Below, one piece after another: positions 25,422 to 33,322 of a DNA stretch of 64,000 bases. A program made the translations under genes and the position numbers. Positions within the stretch are counted from its first letter, which is position 1; the number at the start of each line of letters is the position of its first letter. Source of the stretch: Leeuwenhoekiella parthenopeia (GTDB taxonomy: Bacteria > Bacteroidota > Bacteroidia > Flavobacteriales > Flavobacteriaceae); NCBI RefSeq assembly GCF_020782115.1, contig NZ_JAJGMW010000008.1, positions 62,001-126,000 of the forward strand, in the 5' to 3' direction. The notes under the pieces were generated by a model. That model did not search any database. It worked only from the letters and a program-made list of their open reading frames with translations, and was not told where the DNA came from.

Positions 25422-26105
25422 ATGAAAACACTAGACCAGGCCATTGCCGAAGTAGAAAGAAGAGATAAGAAAAGCAAGATTTTCTACATCATCGCTGGTA
25501 TTATTATCGCTTTGTTACTAGCGCTCACTTTTAGTTTGAATCATAAGCTTTCTAGATCGAATGAACGATTGGAGCGTACTAAAGACAGTTTGCAAATTAT
25601 AGATAATCAGACCATAGGTTATGTGTCTATGATTGATACCATTTACGATTCGATTAGTGAAATGGAGCTTAACAACACCCGATTAACCCGTAATCTCGAC
25701 GCTATAGGGCTGTATTTTGACAGCATTTCCCGATTGCGTCAATTGCCATTAGACACCCTGAGAAAGCTCGATAACTGGAAAATAAAAGCCAACGAATTAG
25801 GGTTAGATTTTAAAAAGGATCGGGATTTTCAGGTGGTCTTTTTATTTGATAAAAAGAATGCTTCACAGGAATTGAAACTTTTAAATCCTGTAGAAGAAGA
25901 TACGTTAATACGCGCTAATCCCGTGTATTTAGATAGTCAAAACCGAACGCTTTATTATTACGACGACGATTTAAAATCCAGGGCAGATAGTTTGGCAAAC
26001 CGAATTCGAAATGTTATTGACCTGAAAGTTGCTCGTGGAAGAGACTCAAATCTGGCTAAAGAATACAGGTCGAGTAGGTTTGATATTTATATTACCCAGG
26101 ATTAA
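25422..26105 (+). CDS. Membrane-anchored coiled-coil protein, unknown function
   Basis: A 227-residue protein with a charged N-terminus, one membrane helix (about 20-42, IFYIIAGIIIALLLALTF) and a long heptad-like coiled coil (about 43-110, rich in Leu, Ile, Asn and Asp). The C-terminal part (from about 130) is mixed alpha/beta in appearance and unrecognised. The gene begins 3 bases after the second TIR gene, so it very likely works with it. Its stop codon overlaps that of the convergent permease within TTAA (26102-26105). Confidence 0.7.
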   Translation: MKTLDQAIAEVERRDKKSKIFYIIAGIIIALLLALTFSLNHKLSRSNERLERTKDSLQIIDNQTIGYVSMIDTIYDSISEMELNNTRLTRNLDAIGLYFDSISRLRQLPLDTLRKLDNWKIKANELGLDFKKDRDFQVVFLFDKKNASQELKLLNPVEEDTLIRANPVYLDSQNRTLYYYDDDLKSRADSLANRIRNVIDLKVARGRDSNLAKEYRSSRFDIYITQD

Positions 26106-27256
26106 TTCTCGTGGATTTGTCTAACGCGTATAGAAGGTTTTTTGGGAACTGAAATTTCGATTTCTGAGTTGCTGTATTTTCGTTTACGGTAGAAATACCG
26201 CGCGACAGGATAAGCAGAACCGCACAGCACAAGACTTGACCCCAATACCAACAGGCTTGATAAGCCTGCAAATTGAGTTCCTGTAGCTAAGATCCCCAGA
26301 ATAAGCACCACCGAAAGCGGAAAGGAAATCGCCAAAATATTAATCGCATAATTTTGGTTGAAGGTTTTTCGCAAATTATTGAGCTCTTTCTCCTGATAAG
26401 CGACAGCTGCGATGTGTGCAAAAGGCCAGAAACTACAGGCACTTAGTCCAAAAGCCAGAAGCAACAGGCGATCTTCGGCAATTGAAATGTTGCCCAAATA
26501 ACAAACAGCAAGTGCAAAAAAGGTTACGATTCCGGCGCGTATTAAGAGAAGCGAAAGAATTTGTAAAAACTGATTGCGTTTCACACTTACCGAAAGCCCT
26601 ATAAACAATAAGACCAGTGGGGTCATCAACAAACTGAGCTTCGATAATCCTTCCGAAAAGACAAAAGGTAACGTGTCTAGTCTAAATCCTGCAAACAACA
26701 GTATTAAGGCCGCAGCGATAAAGAGATTAACCGGTTCGGTGGCCATAGCAAGCATTAAATTCTTCAGTTTACTGCTATTAGATGTCCCTTTTACTTCCTG
26801 GGTTTTATAATGCCAGCGCATAGCGACCAGATATAAAATGAGAAGTACAAAAACCTTATTCCCTAAATCGGCCATCGCTGCTTTGGCCAGATAGCTTTCG
26901 CCCAGATACTCGAGAATAAAAGGAAAACAGCTCAATCCCGGCGCCAGAGAAGGAATAAGCAAATGGGCGGTCCTAAAGTTTGCCGTACCGCGCTTAAGCC
27001 CTGTAAAGCTCAAAATACCCGGAGCAACAGCAAACAGCACAACATTTAGCGCTAAAGCCATTACGGGTAAAATGAGCAGGGATAACTCGACGTCTATACT
27101 CAGGAGCGCTATAAATATGGTAGCAGGAAGCGCAAGATTGAGAATGATCATCTTGATCCCGGCGAGTTCCTGCTTGTTTTTAAGTTTTACCTTAAGCAGT
27201 AATCCCAATAGAATAAAAACCAGAAACAATACGGTTTTTTGCAGATTGTGATCCAT
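26102..27256 (-). CDS. AEC-family (auxin efflux carrier-like) permease
   Basis: A 384-residue polytopic membrane protein with about ten helices in two halves, as in AEC/bile-acid symporter-like transporters. The first helix pair reads VLFLVFILLGLLLKVKLKNKQELAGIK... and then LNLALPATIFIALLSI, the characteristic N-P-A loop of the family. The C-terminal tail after the last helix is basic and long (KRKYSNSEIEISVPKK). Substrates of this family are usually organic acids or amino acids; none can be named. It ends 2 bases after, and is probably co-transcribed with, the Tat aminotransferase gene upstream. Confidence 0.8.
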   Translation of the reverse strand: MDHNLQKTVLFLVFILLGLLLKVKLKNKQELAGIKMIILNLALPATIFIALLSIDVELSLLILPVMALALNVVLFAVAPGILSFTGLKRGTANFRTAHLLIPSLAPGLSCFPFILEYLGESYLAKAAMADLGNKVFVLLILYLVAMRWHYKTQEVKGTSNSSKLKNLMLAMATEPVNLFIAAALILLFAGFRLDTLPFVFSEGLSKLSLLMTPLVLLFIGLSVSVKRNQFLQILSLLLIRAGIVTFFALAVCYLGNISIAEDRLLLLAFGLSACSFWPFAHIAAVAYQEKELNNLRKTFNQNYAINILAISFPLSVVLILGILATGTQFAGLSSLLVLGSSLVLCGSAYPVARYFYRKRKYSNSEIEISVPKKPSIRVRQIHEN

Positions 27257-27258
27257 AC

Positions 27259-28449
27259 TTAAACCAAAATTTCATCAATGGCATCTGTAAAATGCTTCAT
27301 TTCTTCCATCGTGCCCAAACTTACCCGACACCAGTTCTGATCCCAGAATTTAAAGGCCCTGACGACTACTTTGCGTTCGTAAATTTGCTCCAGAAAAGCA
27401 TCACCTTCCATCTCGATGGGGAAAATGATAAAGTTTGTGGTAGAAGGCATAGGAGTAATTCCCTTTTTATCAAGAAACGCCATGGTGTAATTTCGGGCTT
27501 CATCAAATTTGGTTTTACACATTTCCAGATACTCGCTATCGTCCATACTGGCAGAAGCAGCGGCAATTGTGGGACCGCTAATGCCCATCCCGCCACGGGT
27601 AATTTCGTTTATGGCCGCCAGAGAGTCTTTATGCCCCAGCATATAGCCCATACGCAAGCCGGCCATGCCGTGAATTTTAGAAAAAGTACGCGTCACAAAA
27701 ACGTTTTTACCTTCGGCAACCAGGGGAGCCATACTGCCTTCGAGTCCGCCCGGAGCCAGTTCCAGATAGGCTTCATCTACAAAAACCGGTACCCGTTCTG
27801 AAACACGGGAGCAAAAGTCTTTGAGTTTTTCGGTATTGGTGATTGTGGCTGTGGGATTATTCGGGTTTGTGATGTAAACGAGTTTAGTATCGGCATCTAT
27901 CGCAGCTTCCATCGCATCGAGATCATGCTGATAATCATCGGTAAGTTTTATCGCTTTCCAGGAACCGCCGGCAGCTTTGGCCACGCTCACTAAAGACATA
28001 TAACTGGGGTCTGCACTGATGACATTTCCTCCATCCTGAAATAGCACTAAAGCGGTCTTTTCAAGAAGGTCTGAAGAACCGGGACCCATCATAATCTGAT
28101 CTGGGCTTACCCCTTCAAAAACTGCAATTTTTTCAACCAAATCATTCAGGGTAGACCATGAGTAATGATTACCGTCCCAGACTGCTTTCTGAAATGCTTC
28201 AGCCGCCATTTTAGAGGGGCCGTGCGGATTTTCATTCCAAACTAAACGGGCTTTAACTGTGCTTAGGTCGGGGATTTTTGGAGGTGTAAATTCGTCAAAA
28301 ACCGGATTGCGGTATAAGAATTTTTGGTTGTTGCGTCTTGCTGTTTCAACGGTATCTGCCCAAAGCGCTGTGGGTGCTACGGCTACTGCTCCTATAGACA
28401 GAGCCAATTTTTTGATCCAGTCTCTTCTGGGAAGTTGTGAAGATGTCAT
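27259..28449 (-). CDS. Histidinol-phosphate aminotransferase-like PLP enzyme with Tat signal
   Basis: A 396-residue fold-type I aminotransferase. The N-terminus PRRDWIKKLALSIGAVAVAP followed by ALWADT is a twin-arginine signal, so the enzyme is probably exported folded with its cofactor. The catalytic core shows NENPHGPS (substrate end), ITNPNNPTATI, VDEAYLELAPG and the PLP lysine in TRTFSKIHGMAGLRMGY. This is the HisC/Cobc-like class, but a periplasmic location argues against a role in histidine synthesis; amino acid scavenging or modification is possible. It is followed by a permease gene 2 bases downstream. A terminator-like hairpin lies directly before its ATG. Confidence 0.85.
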   Translation of the reverse strand: MTSSQLPRRDWIKKLALSIGAVAVAPTALWADTVETARRNNQKFLYRNPVFDEFTPPKIPDLSTVKARLVWNENPHGPSKMAAEAFQKAVWDGNHYSWSTLNDLVEKIAVFEGVSPDQIMMGPGSSDLLEKTALVLFQDGGNVISADPSYMSLVSVAKAAGGSWKAIKLTDDYQHDLDAMEAAIDADTKLVYITNPNNPTATITNTEKLKDFCSRVSERVPVFVDEAYLELAPGGLEGSMAPLVAEGKNVFVTRTFSKIHGMAGLRMGYMLGHKDSLAAINEITRGGMGISGPTIAAASASMDDSEYLEMCKTKFDEARNYTMAFLDKKGITPMPSTTNFIIFPIEMEGDAFLEQIYERKVVVRAFKFWDQNWCRVSLGTMEEMKHFTDAIDEILV

Positions 28450-28493
28450 AAAAAACGATTTGATTTCTTTAAATTTATGAAAATCAAATCGTT
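28450..28493 (-). promoter_or_regulatory. Terminator-like hairpin touching the start codon of the Tat aminotransferase gene
   Basis: On the minus strand a perfect 13-base inverted repeat (AACGATTTGATTT, 28481-28493, and AAATCAAATCGTT, 28454-28466, loop 14) is followed by T's that run into the ATG at 28447-28449. It may be the terminator of the upstream DUF2383 gene (which ends at 28591) or an attenuator/leader hairpin of this gene. Confidence 0.65.
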
Positions 28494-28590
28494 GTTATGG
28501 TGTGGACTTGCTAAAAAACAACTCAATAAAGTAATTATCTGGTAATTTTTTAGCCCAAATTTTACGCAATTCGAAACCCTTTTTGGGAAT

Positions 28591-29055
28591 TTATTGCAGT
28601 TTGGTAATGTCTTCGAGTTGATGAAGATCTTCTATAGTCCTGTAAATTTTTGAGAGCTGATTATTGATGACCGTGCGTAAATGCTGCGGAAACTGAATAT
28701 CCTCAAGCACCTGCTCGTATTCTTTGGCACTGGTTTCTTCCCCACGCAGGCACTCTTCAAGAATAGCCGATTTATCATTGAGGTTGAGTACATCGCGCAA
28801 ATCCATCCAGGTGCGGTGTAGATCGCCGGCTAAACTCCCGTCAGACTTTGGTTTTTCATTGATTAAATGCAACTCGTGATCCAATTCGGTAGCAAAACCA
28901 TTCCGCTTTGCGGCCTGTCTTTGCATAAAGCCGCGCAAAGCTGCGTGATCAATATCCTGCATCGCTTTAATGTATCCTTTCTCTGCATCATAGTTTTTTA
29001 CCAAAAGGCGTTGCAAACCTTCGGTAATTGTGTCGTGACTTGAAGTCTTTTCCAT
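28591..29055 (-). CDS. DUF2383/PA2169-type four-helix bundle protein
   Basis: A 154-residue helical protein of the ferritin-like DUF2383 family. Seen: two long helical pairs with GLQRLLVKNYDAEKGYIKA, LRGFMQRQAAKRNGFATELDHEL and ILEECLRGEETSAKEYEQVLED. Glutamate and histidine residues are placed as in these bundles, but no complete di-iron EX2H pair can be asserted. Proteins of this family are often stress-induced. It is separated from the gene downstream by a 141-base gap that contains a long hairpin, so it may be a single-gene unit. Confidence 0.8.
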   Translation of the reverse strand: MEKTSSHDTITEGLQRLLVKNYDAEKGYIKAMQDIDHAALRGFMQRQAAKRNGFATELDHELHLINEKPKSDGSLAGDLHRTWMDLRDVLNLNDKSAILEECLRGEETSAKEYEQVLEDIQFPQHLRTVINNQLSKIYRTIEDLHQLEDITKLQ

Positions 29056-29187
29056 AGTGTATAAACTGAATTAAACATGCTGATCAGTTTTGTAAAGTTA
29101 GTTTTCCTTTAGCGTATGTGGTAGATATACAGGGGCTTTTAGTACGAGGTTAACATTTTTATTCGAAGAGAATTGTCAGGTTTATTT

Positions 29188-29211
29188 ATTAATCGTAATA
29201 TTGCGATTAAT
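29188..29211. promoter_or_regulatory. Probable ArsR operator
   Basis: A perfect inverted repeat ATTAATCG, eight bases, CGATTAAT ends 3 bases before the ATG of the arsR-like gene. Size, A/T-rich arms and place match operators of autoregulating ArsR/SmtB proteins. Confidence 0.65.
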
Positions 29212-29214
29212 ATT

Positions 29215-29550
29215 ATGGGAGCAACTAAAGAACAATTATTTACAGATCATCAGACCAGGCTTGCGGCTTATGCCAAGGCGCTTGCGCACCCGGCTCGTAT
29301 TGCCATATTACAGCAACTTTCAAAGTTAGACAGTTGTGTTTGCGGCGATTTGGTAACCGATATTGGTCTGGCTCAGGCCACCGTTTCCCAACATTTAAAG
29401 GAATTGAAGAAAGCCGGTTTAATTCAGGGAACCATTGAAGGTGTGCGAGTCTGTTACTGTATTGACCCCGAAGCTCTAACCATTTTAAAAAAGGAATTGA
29501 ATCTGTTATTTGATTCGCTGCAAAGTTGCAAATCAACCGAATGCTGCTAA
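29215..29550 (+). CDS. arsR: ArsR/SmtB-family metalloregulator with C-terminal Cys-Cys
   Basis: A winged-helix repressor of 111 residues. The helix-turn-helix is LDSCVCGDLVTDIGLAQATVSQHLKELKKAG; the CxC in CVCGDLV is the arsenic-sensing motif of ArsR (ELCVCDL type). The protein ends LQSCKSTECC, which adds three more cysteines for thiol or metal binding. I chose the ATG at 29215 (MGATKEQ); a TTG at 29173 would extend it through the operator. It leads a three-gene unit with DUF6428 (11 bases later) and an ArsC-like gene. Confidence 0.9.
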   Translation: MGATKEQLFTDHQTRLAAYAKALAHPARIAILQQLSKLDSCVCGDLVTDIGLAQATVSQHLKELKKAGLIQGTIEGVRVCYCIDPEALTILKKELNLLFDSLQSCKSTECC

Positions 29551-29561
29551 AACGAACTACT

Positions 29562-30023
29562 ATGAAACTATCTGAACTAAAAAAAATCATTACCAAAGCT
29601 CATAAAATAGGCTTTGAATTGCCTGACGGAAAACTGGTGCCTGCGCACTTTCACGTGACCGAAGTAGGGCAGAGCACTAAACGATTTATCGATTGTGGCG
29701 GGACCTTACGCACTAAAGAAACAATCGTTATGCAATTGTGGAATGCACAGGATTACAACCACCGTTTACACCCGGAGAAACTTTTAAGCATTCTTGAGCT
29801 TTCTGAAAAGGCGCTTGATTTGGAAGATTTAGAACTTGAGGTTGAGTATCAGGCAGAAACTATTGCAATTTATGGTCTTGATTACGACGGGAAATATTTT
29901 AAACTAACTTCTTTACAAACAGACTGTTTGGCGAAAGATGCCTGTGGAGTGCCACAGCGTCAAACCACACCGCTTATTAATGCAGCCTCAGATCCCTGTA
30001 TACCGGGAAACGGTTGTTGCTAA
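29562..30023 (+). CDS. DUF6428 family protein, ars operon
   Basis: A 153-residue cytoplasmic protein starting MKLSELKKIITKAHKIGFELPDG... and containing VPAHFHVTEVGQSTKRFIDCGG, the recognisable core of the family. The tail is cysteine-rich and ends GNGCC, like the ArsR before it. It is regularly found with ArsR and ArsC-like genes in Bacteroidota. Function is not established; the thiol tail hints at metalloid handling. The upstream alternative start at 29526 would overlap the arsR stop and lacks homology. Confidence 0.8.
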   Translation: MKLSELKKIITKAHKIGFELPDGKLVPAHFHVTEVGQSTKRFIDCGGTLRTKETIVMQLWNAQDYNHRLHPEKLLSILELSEKALDLEDLELEVEYQAETIAIYGLDYDGKYFKLTSLQTDCLAKDACGVPQRQTTPLINAASDPCIPGNGCC

Positions 30024-30048
30024 TCAGATAATTAATTTGTCTAACTAT

Positions 30049-30654
30049 ATGTATACCGATTTAAAGGCATTTATTGATGCTTTGCAACTGGAAACTATTG
30101 CAGAATCCCGGAAAGAAGAGCTTCAGACTCTTATTGATTATCTCCTGGCTAAAAAAGCTCAGGCTTTACCGATACAGCTTAACTTTATTTGTACTCACAA
30201 TTCCAGACGCAGCCAGCTTTCTCAGATTTGGGCTCAGGCGATGGCCGTATATTTTGATGTTGAGGCGAAAACTTTTTCTGGTGGAGTAGAAGTTACGGTT
30301 TTTAATAAAACCGCGGTAAATACTTTAATTAAACAAGGTTTTAAGGCTGAAAATGAAGGTGCTGAAAATCCGGTTTACAGCTTAAGTCTTGCCGATAATC
30401 TGCCGGAGATTAAAGCTTTCTCAAAACTGTATGATCATCCTGATAATCCTTCCAAAAACTTCGCGGCAATAATGACCTGTTCGCACGCAGATGAAAACTG
30501 CCCGTTTATTCCGGGAGCTGAAGCGCGTATTCCGGTGCGTTATGAAGATCCTAAAATTGCAGATGGCACACCACAGGAAGCGGAAGTTTATGCCGCGCGG
30601 AGTAAGGAGATCGCGACCGAAATGAAATATGTTTTTAGCCAGGTGCAAGGCTGA
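30049..30654 (+). CDS. ArsC-like low-molecular-weight phosphatase/arsenate reductase
   Basis: A 201-residue protein of the low-molecular-weight tyrosine phosphatase fold. The catalytic P-loop CTHNSRRSQ fits CX5R-S (nucleophile Cys, then Arg). Downstream are SGGVEVTVFNKTAV and the MTCSHADENCPFIPG region with cysteines as in thioredoxin-linked arsenate reductases, and YEDPKIADGTPQEAE. I chose ATG 30049 (MYTDLKAF); the longer frame to 29938 overlaps DUF6428. It belongs to the arsR unit. Whether it reduces arsenate or acts on phosphoproteins cannot be decided. Confidence 0.82.
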   Translation: MYTDLKAFIDALQLETIAESRKEELQTLIDYLLAKKAQALPIQLNFICTHNSRRSQLSQIWAQAMAVYFDVEAKTFSGGVEVTVFNKTAVNTLIKQGFKAENEGAENPVYSLSLADNLPEIKAFSKLYDHPDNPSKNFAAIMTCSHADENCPFIPGAEARIPVRYEDPKIADGTPQEAEVYAARSKEIATEMKYVFSQVQG

Positions 30655-30719
30655 TCTTTTTAAAAGCAACACCAGCATATATTCCTTTCTATTTTTAAAA
30701 GAAAAGCGGTCCAAAAACT

Positions 30720-30727
30720 TACTTTTG
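30720..30727 (+). promoter_or_regulatory. Bacteroidota -7 element before the MFS gene
   Basis: TACTTTTG fits TAnnTTTG and lies 35 bases before the ATG at 30762. No clear -33 TTG was found at normal spacing, so the call is tentative; it would make the MFS gene independent of the ars unit. Confidence 0.4.
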
Positions 30728-30761
30728 CAGCGGAAACCAAATCTGTTTTAGGCATTATTCT

Positions 30762-32030
30762 ATGGCAAAAAATGATCCGTATGCAGCCCTGAGGTACAGG
30801 GAATTTAACCTATTTCTTTTGGTGCGCTTTGCTATGGTTTTTGCCTGGTCTATGCAATTTGTGGTCATCGAGTGGGAGGTATACAGCATAACCAAGAATC
30901 CCTTATCGCTGGGGATTATAGGTCTTATGGAGGTAATTCCGGCGGTTTCGCTGGCACTCTTTGCAGGTCATATCGTTGACCAGCGCGAAAAGCGCAGTTT
31001 GCTCTTTAAGTGCATATTTGGGTTTTCGGTAGTGAGCGTGGGTCTGTTTTTATTGACCTGGCCCGTGGTAACCCAACACATTACTACCTCACTAACCTTA
31101 TATTTTATTTATGCTTTGGTATTTATAGGCGGTATCGTTAGGGCGTTTCTTGGTCCTACCATATTCTCTTTATTTGCGCTCATCGTACCAAAAAAAATAT
31201 ACCCTAATGCTGCGACCTGGAGTAGCAGCGTTTGGCAAATGGGCGGAGTGGTAGGTCCGGCCGTTGGAGGTTTTTTAATACATCTTATAGGGGTTCACTG
31301 GTCTATGTGCGTGATTTTTGGTTTTTCATTAATGGCGCTGGGTGTTTTGACTCAAATTAAGCGCAAACCTATTATGAATCCTAAAATTGGAGAACCCGTA
31401 TTGCAGAGTTTAAAAGAGGGTATTCAATTTGTGCGGAACAGCAAGGCAGTATTAGGGGCCTTAAGTCTTGATATGATTGCGGTGCTCTTTGGTGGAGCAG
31501 TAGCCTTACTGCCTATTTACGCTCAGGATATTTTAAAAGTGGGGCCACAGGGCTTTGGGATTTTGCGTGCGGCTCCTGCAGTTGGAGCTTTGATTACGAT
31601 GTTTACTTCTGCTTATTTTCCGCTGTACAAAGCCGCGGGGATGAAATTGCTGGCGGCAGTTTTCGGTTTTGGGGTTTGTATTATTGTTTTCGGACTCTCA
31701 ACGAGTTTTTGGCTTTCGGTTTTTGCTTTATTTATGAGTGGTGTCACCGATGGTGTTTCTATGATTATCAGACAAACCATTCTTCAATTAAAAACGCCAG
31801 ATTCTATGCGGGGCAGGGTAGCTTCGGTAAATTCTATGTTTGTGGGTAGTTCTAATGAACTGGGGGCTTTTGAAAGCGGCTTAACAGCAAAACTTATGGG
31901 AACGGTTACTGCCGTGGTTTTTGGCGGAAGTATGACGCTGATCACAGTAGTCGCAACCGGAATCCTTTCGCCTAAATTCAGAAAACTAGATCTTAGAAAA
32001 GATCTGGAAGAGCACGAGAAAGAAGATTGA
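30762..32030 (+). CDS. MFS transporter, EntS-like
   Basis: A 422-residue major facilitator with 12 predicted helices. The cytoplasmic loop 2-3 motif reads GHIVDQREKRSLL, the family form GxxxDRxgRR. Helix-rich blocks such as WQMGGVVGPAVGGFLI and GAVALLPIYAQDILKVG resemble enterobactin-exporter (EntS) or multidrug efflux members. It follows the arsenic-type genes by 107 bases; a promoter-like TAnnTTTG lies in that gap, so a functional link with arsenic is possible but not shown. It stops 2 bases before the convergent VGIGT gene. Confidence 0.85.
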   Translation: MAKNDPYAALRYREFNLFLLVRFAMVFAWSMQFVVIEWEVYSITKNPLSLGIIGLMEVIPAVSLALFAGHIVDQREKRSLLFKCIFGFSVVSVGLFLLTWPVVTQHITTSLTLYFIYALVFIGGIVRAFLGPTIFSLFALIVPKKIYPNAATWSSSVWQMGGVVGPAVGGFLIHLIGVHWSMCVIFGFSLMALGVLTQIKRKPIMNPKIGEPVLQSLKEGIQFVRNSKAVLGALSLDMIAVLFGGAVALLPIYAQDILKVGPQGFGILRAAPAVGALITMFTSAYFPLYKAAGMKLLAAVFGFGVCIIVFGLSTSFWLSVFALFMSGVTDGVSMIIRQTILQLKTPDSMRGRVASVNSMFVGSSNELGAFESGLTAKLMGTVTAVVFGGSMTLITVVATGILSPKFRKLDLRKDLEEHEKED

Positions 32031-32032
32031 TT

Positions 32033-32686
32033 TTAGAACCCGGGGGGTTTGCCTAAAGTACCAACTTCTATTCTGTTCATATTAATATAATAGCTATTTA
32101 CTTCTTTAGCAATAAAGCGCTTTCTATATATGATTAAATTCATATAGATATCAATATTAGCGTTGGTATTTCGTCCTTCAAAGATGCCGTCGTTAACCAG
32201 ACATTTTATAAACCAGGTATTTGTACCTGTGTTTTTATAAGCATATACCTGAAAACCTTCTACTACACTGTTACCTTTATTACTTACCACGTGTACATTG
32301 GTACTGTTTGAACCATTCTCTCTAAAGTAATATCCCTGTACCGATACGGTGTAGTCTGCGGTACTGATTTTTGTGTCATAATCAGCAATGCCGGCTCTTG
32401 GGGAATTACGAAATACAAATTCGGCATAATTAATAGGTCCGTACTTACTGATATTAATGTCATATTGAACAATAGAACGATCTGTTTTTTCAATAATCAA
32501 TTTTGATCCGCGTATTACGGTAGAATTTCCGGGATTTTCCAAAAACAGACGTTCATCGGTTTTGCTGCTTCCGTTTACATCTAATGCTGCAGCCGGTGTT
32601 GTCGTGTTTATACCAACCTGAGCACTCAATTTGAAATTAAGAGCTATTAAAAAAAGAGTCCAGAAAAATATCTTTGGAGTTTTCAT
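32033..32686 (-). CDS. Secreted VGIGT-type protein, copy 3 of a tandem
   Basis: A 217-residue exported protein: signal peptide (MKTPKIFFWTLFLIALNF, cleavage near LSAQ), then VGINTTTPAAALDVNG, a short repeat-like motif at the start of many Bacteroidota surface proteins and of trimeric tail-fibre-like folds. The rest is beta-rich and unrecognised, with a C-terminal sheet pattern shared with its two upstream neighbours. Its ATG overlaps the upstream stop as TGATG, so it is translationally coupled. Function unknown; the common start motif suggests an extracellular, probably trimeric protein. Confidence 0.75.
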   Translation of the reverse strand: MKTPKIFFWTLFLIALNFKLSAQVGINTTTPAAALDVNGSSKTDERLFLENPGNSTVIRGSKLIIEKTDRSIVQYDINISKYGPINYAEFVFRNSPRAGIADYDTKISTADYTVSVQGYYFRENGSNSTNVHVVSNKGNSVVEGFQVYAYKNTGTNTWFIKCLVNDGIFEGRNTNANIDIYMNLIIYRKRFIAKEVNSYYINMNRIEVGTLGKPPGF

Positions 32687-33321
32687 CAGTATAAATCGGG
32701 TATTGTAGATGCAGTACCTACATTACTTCCTCCAAGATTGGTTGTAATGGTTGGCAATTGCCTGTAAAAGCTGGTATCGTAAATAATAAAAGTTACTTCA
32801 TAATTTACCTGATTTGTGCTGCCTGTGGTATTTAAAAATCTATTTCTAATTTCAAGATGCCAGGTACCACCACTTTGAAAAGTGCGTACAACAAAAGCTC
32901 CGATGGAATCATCTGCATTATTGATCAGAACCTTGTTGACAGGAGCCCCGATATATCTAAAATCTGCGATTCCTACAATGTATCTTGAGGTTTCAAAGCC
33001 TAAATTAAGGTCTGTAATATTGTCGTAATTGATATTGCCGAAATAATACTTGAATACATTTATGGGAGCTACTGTAAGTTCATCTACATCAAGCCTGGTT
33101 ATTTCCCCGTTTATGGGTGTTGAATTGGTCTGGCGCGTCAGTAGTTTAAAATCCTCGTCGGTATTATTAACCGAAGGTAAAATCCCAAACTCAACCTCCT
33201 GCTGAATAATCATATCACCTGCAACGTGCAAATCAGCTTCAGGAGTAACTGTACCTATCCCTACCTGTGTAAATGCAGGCATTGATATCAGGAAAGCAAA
33301 AAGTAATAGACGCGTTTTCAT
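32686..33321 (-). CDS. Secreted VGIGT-type protein, copy 2
   Basis: About 211 residues. The signal peptide starts MKTRLLLFAFLISMPAF and ends FTQ; the mature part begins VGIGTVTPEADLHVAGD. The rest is beta-rich, with terms such as NTTGSTNQVNYEVTFIIYD near the end. I chose the ATG at 33321; the longer frame to 33351 overlaps the upstream gene. It ends one base into the start codon of copy 3 and begins one base after copy 1. It has the same architecture as its neighbours but low sequence identity, so these are old duplicates. Confidence 0.75.
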   Translation of the reverse strand: MKTRLLLFAFLISMPAFTQVGIGTVTPEADLHVAGDMIIQQEVEFGILPSVNNTDEDFKLLTRQTNSTPINGEITRLDVDELTVAPINVFKYYFGNINYDNITDLNLGFETSRYIVGIADFRYIGAPVNKVLINNADDSIGAFVVRTFQSGGTWHLEIRNRFLNTTGSTNQVNYEVTFIIYDTSFYRQLPTITTNLGGSNVGTASTIPDLY

Positions 33322-33322
33322 A

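Noticed and set aside
18145-26105. The caspase/TIR cluster as a prophage or integrated element
   Set aside because: No integrase, structural phage genes, attachment repeats or tRNA were found; only one small protein belongs to a family also seen in phages.
26102-26105. Overlapping stops in TTAA as an unusual signal
   Set aside because: The same happens at 48774-48777 and is a simple consequence of tightly packed convergent genes with TAA stops.
30655-30761. The MFS gene as certain arsenite efflux pump of the ars unit
   Set aside because: It resembles EntS-type exporters, not ArsB or ACR3, and has its own promoter-like element.
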